Assembly: GCF_001040945.1 (NCBI RefSeq)
Contig: NZ_CP011930.1
Coordinates: 2,085,704 to 2,149,703 of the forward strand
DNA: 64,000 nucleotides
DNA from: Herbaspirillum seropedicae
GTDB lineage: Bacteria > Pseudomonadota > Gammaproteobacteria > Burkholderiales > Burkholderiaceae_D
Direction of reading: 5' to 3'
Shown here: in pieces, positions 63,897 to 64,000 of the stretch
Position numbering within the stretch: the stretch's first letter is position 1
How the letters are laid out: each line of letters begins with the position of its first letter
Program-made: the position numbers and the translations under genes
The notes under the pieces: generated by a model
Told to the model about the DNA's origin: nothing
The model's database searches: none
What the model saw: only the letters and a program-made list of their open reading frames with translations

Positions 63897-64000
63897 ATGC
63901 AAAGCCCCTTCTTCAATCTCTACAGCCACGGTTTCGCCCGCGTCGCGGTGGCGGTGCCGGACTGCAAGGTGGCCGATCCCGGCTTCAATGCCCAGCGCAC
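63897..64000 (+). CDS. nadE: NAD+ synthetase (glutamine-hydrolysing), N-terminus only
   Basis: Only 34 complete codons are in the window. The peptide begins [34 protein letters not shown], which matches the nitrilase-like glutaminase end of the long, glutamine-dependent NadE of proteobacteria. The ATG is at 63897. The call rests on this short N-terminus and cannot be checked beyond the right edge. Confidence 0.75.
   Translation, partial: MQSPFFNLYSHGFARVAVAVPDCKVADPGFNAQR

Overview
The window looks like core chromosome of a GC-rich betaproteobacterium of the order Burkholderiales, most likely Herbaspirillum or a close Oxalobacteraceae relative. This is inferred from protein character and gene order (rne/rluC-HAD-Rieske-sppA, cysS-glycosylase-accA-tilS, yjgA/pmbA, ppiB-lpxH beside cysS); no database search was possible. 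Genes are densely packed. There is one tRNA (Leu, CAG), no rRNA, and no sign of phage, insertion sequence or CRISPR array.

Layout. Positions 1-2859 (minus strand) hold a LysR regulator, an MFS anion symporter and the start of a DUF2848 gene. Positions 3253-12698 form a plus-strand peptide-scavenging operon: an RpiR regulator, isoaspartyl peptidase iaaA, the four-gene gsiABCD peptide/glutathione importer, a DmpA-type aminopeptidase and an M55 D-aminopeptidase. A RES toxin-antitoxin pair with its own candidate operator follows (12741-13734). Next come a PanE-like reductase, an OhrR-like MarR regulator with three similar operators and an exported alpha/beta hydrolase (13759-16662). Positions 16927-24904 carry an esterase, an unknown exported protein, mog, yjgA/darP, pmbA, an acetyltransferase, a DHA2 efflux pump and a photolyase.

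Positions 25430-29996 hold tRNA-Leu, rnr, rlmB and cysE. Positions 30052-34871 (minus) encode a TPR/TolA-like exported protein, an L,D-transpeptidase with a related C-terminal domain, two cyclophilins and lpxH. Positions 35104-39795 (plus) encode cysS, a DNA glycosylase, accA and tilS. Positions 40116-43100 hold several small exported or membrane proteins (two Lys/Ala-rich paralogues, PsiF, an LprI-like protein, a coiled-coil tail-anchored protein) and a LysE-type exporter. Positions 43186-47656 hold an orphan FtsX-like permease, a truncated hemoglobin and rmuC. Positions 48051-51089 (minus) are the molybdenum-cofactor cluster moaA-mobA-moeA, which works with the separate mog gene at 18.4 kb. 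Positions 51387-58686 hold rne and, divergently, rluC, a HAD phosphatase, a Rieske protein and sppA. The end of the window has a tetrapyrrole-methylase-family protein, ppx (with a possible Pho box), an iron-type substrate-binding protein behind a candidate Fur-controlled promoter, a FemAB/GNAT-like protein and the start of nadE.

The most notable non-coding structure is a family of ~95-115 bp palindromic intergenic repeats. Six copies are seen, four of them between convergent genes, and two of those form a diverged tandem duplication.
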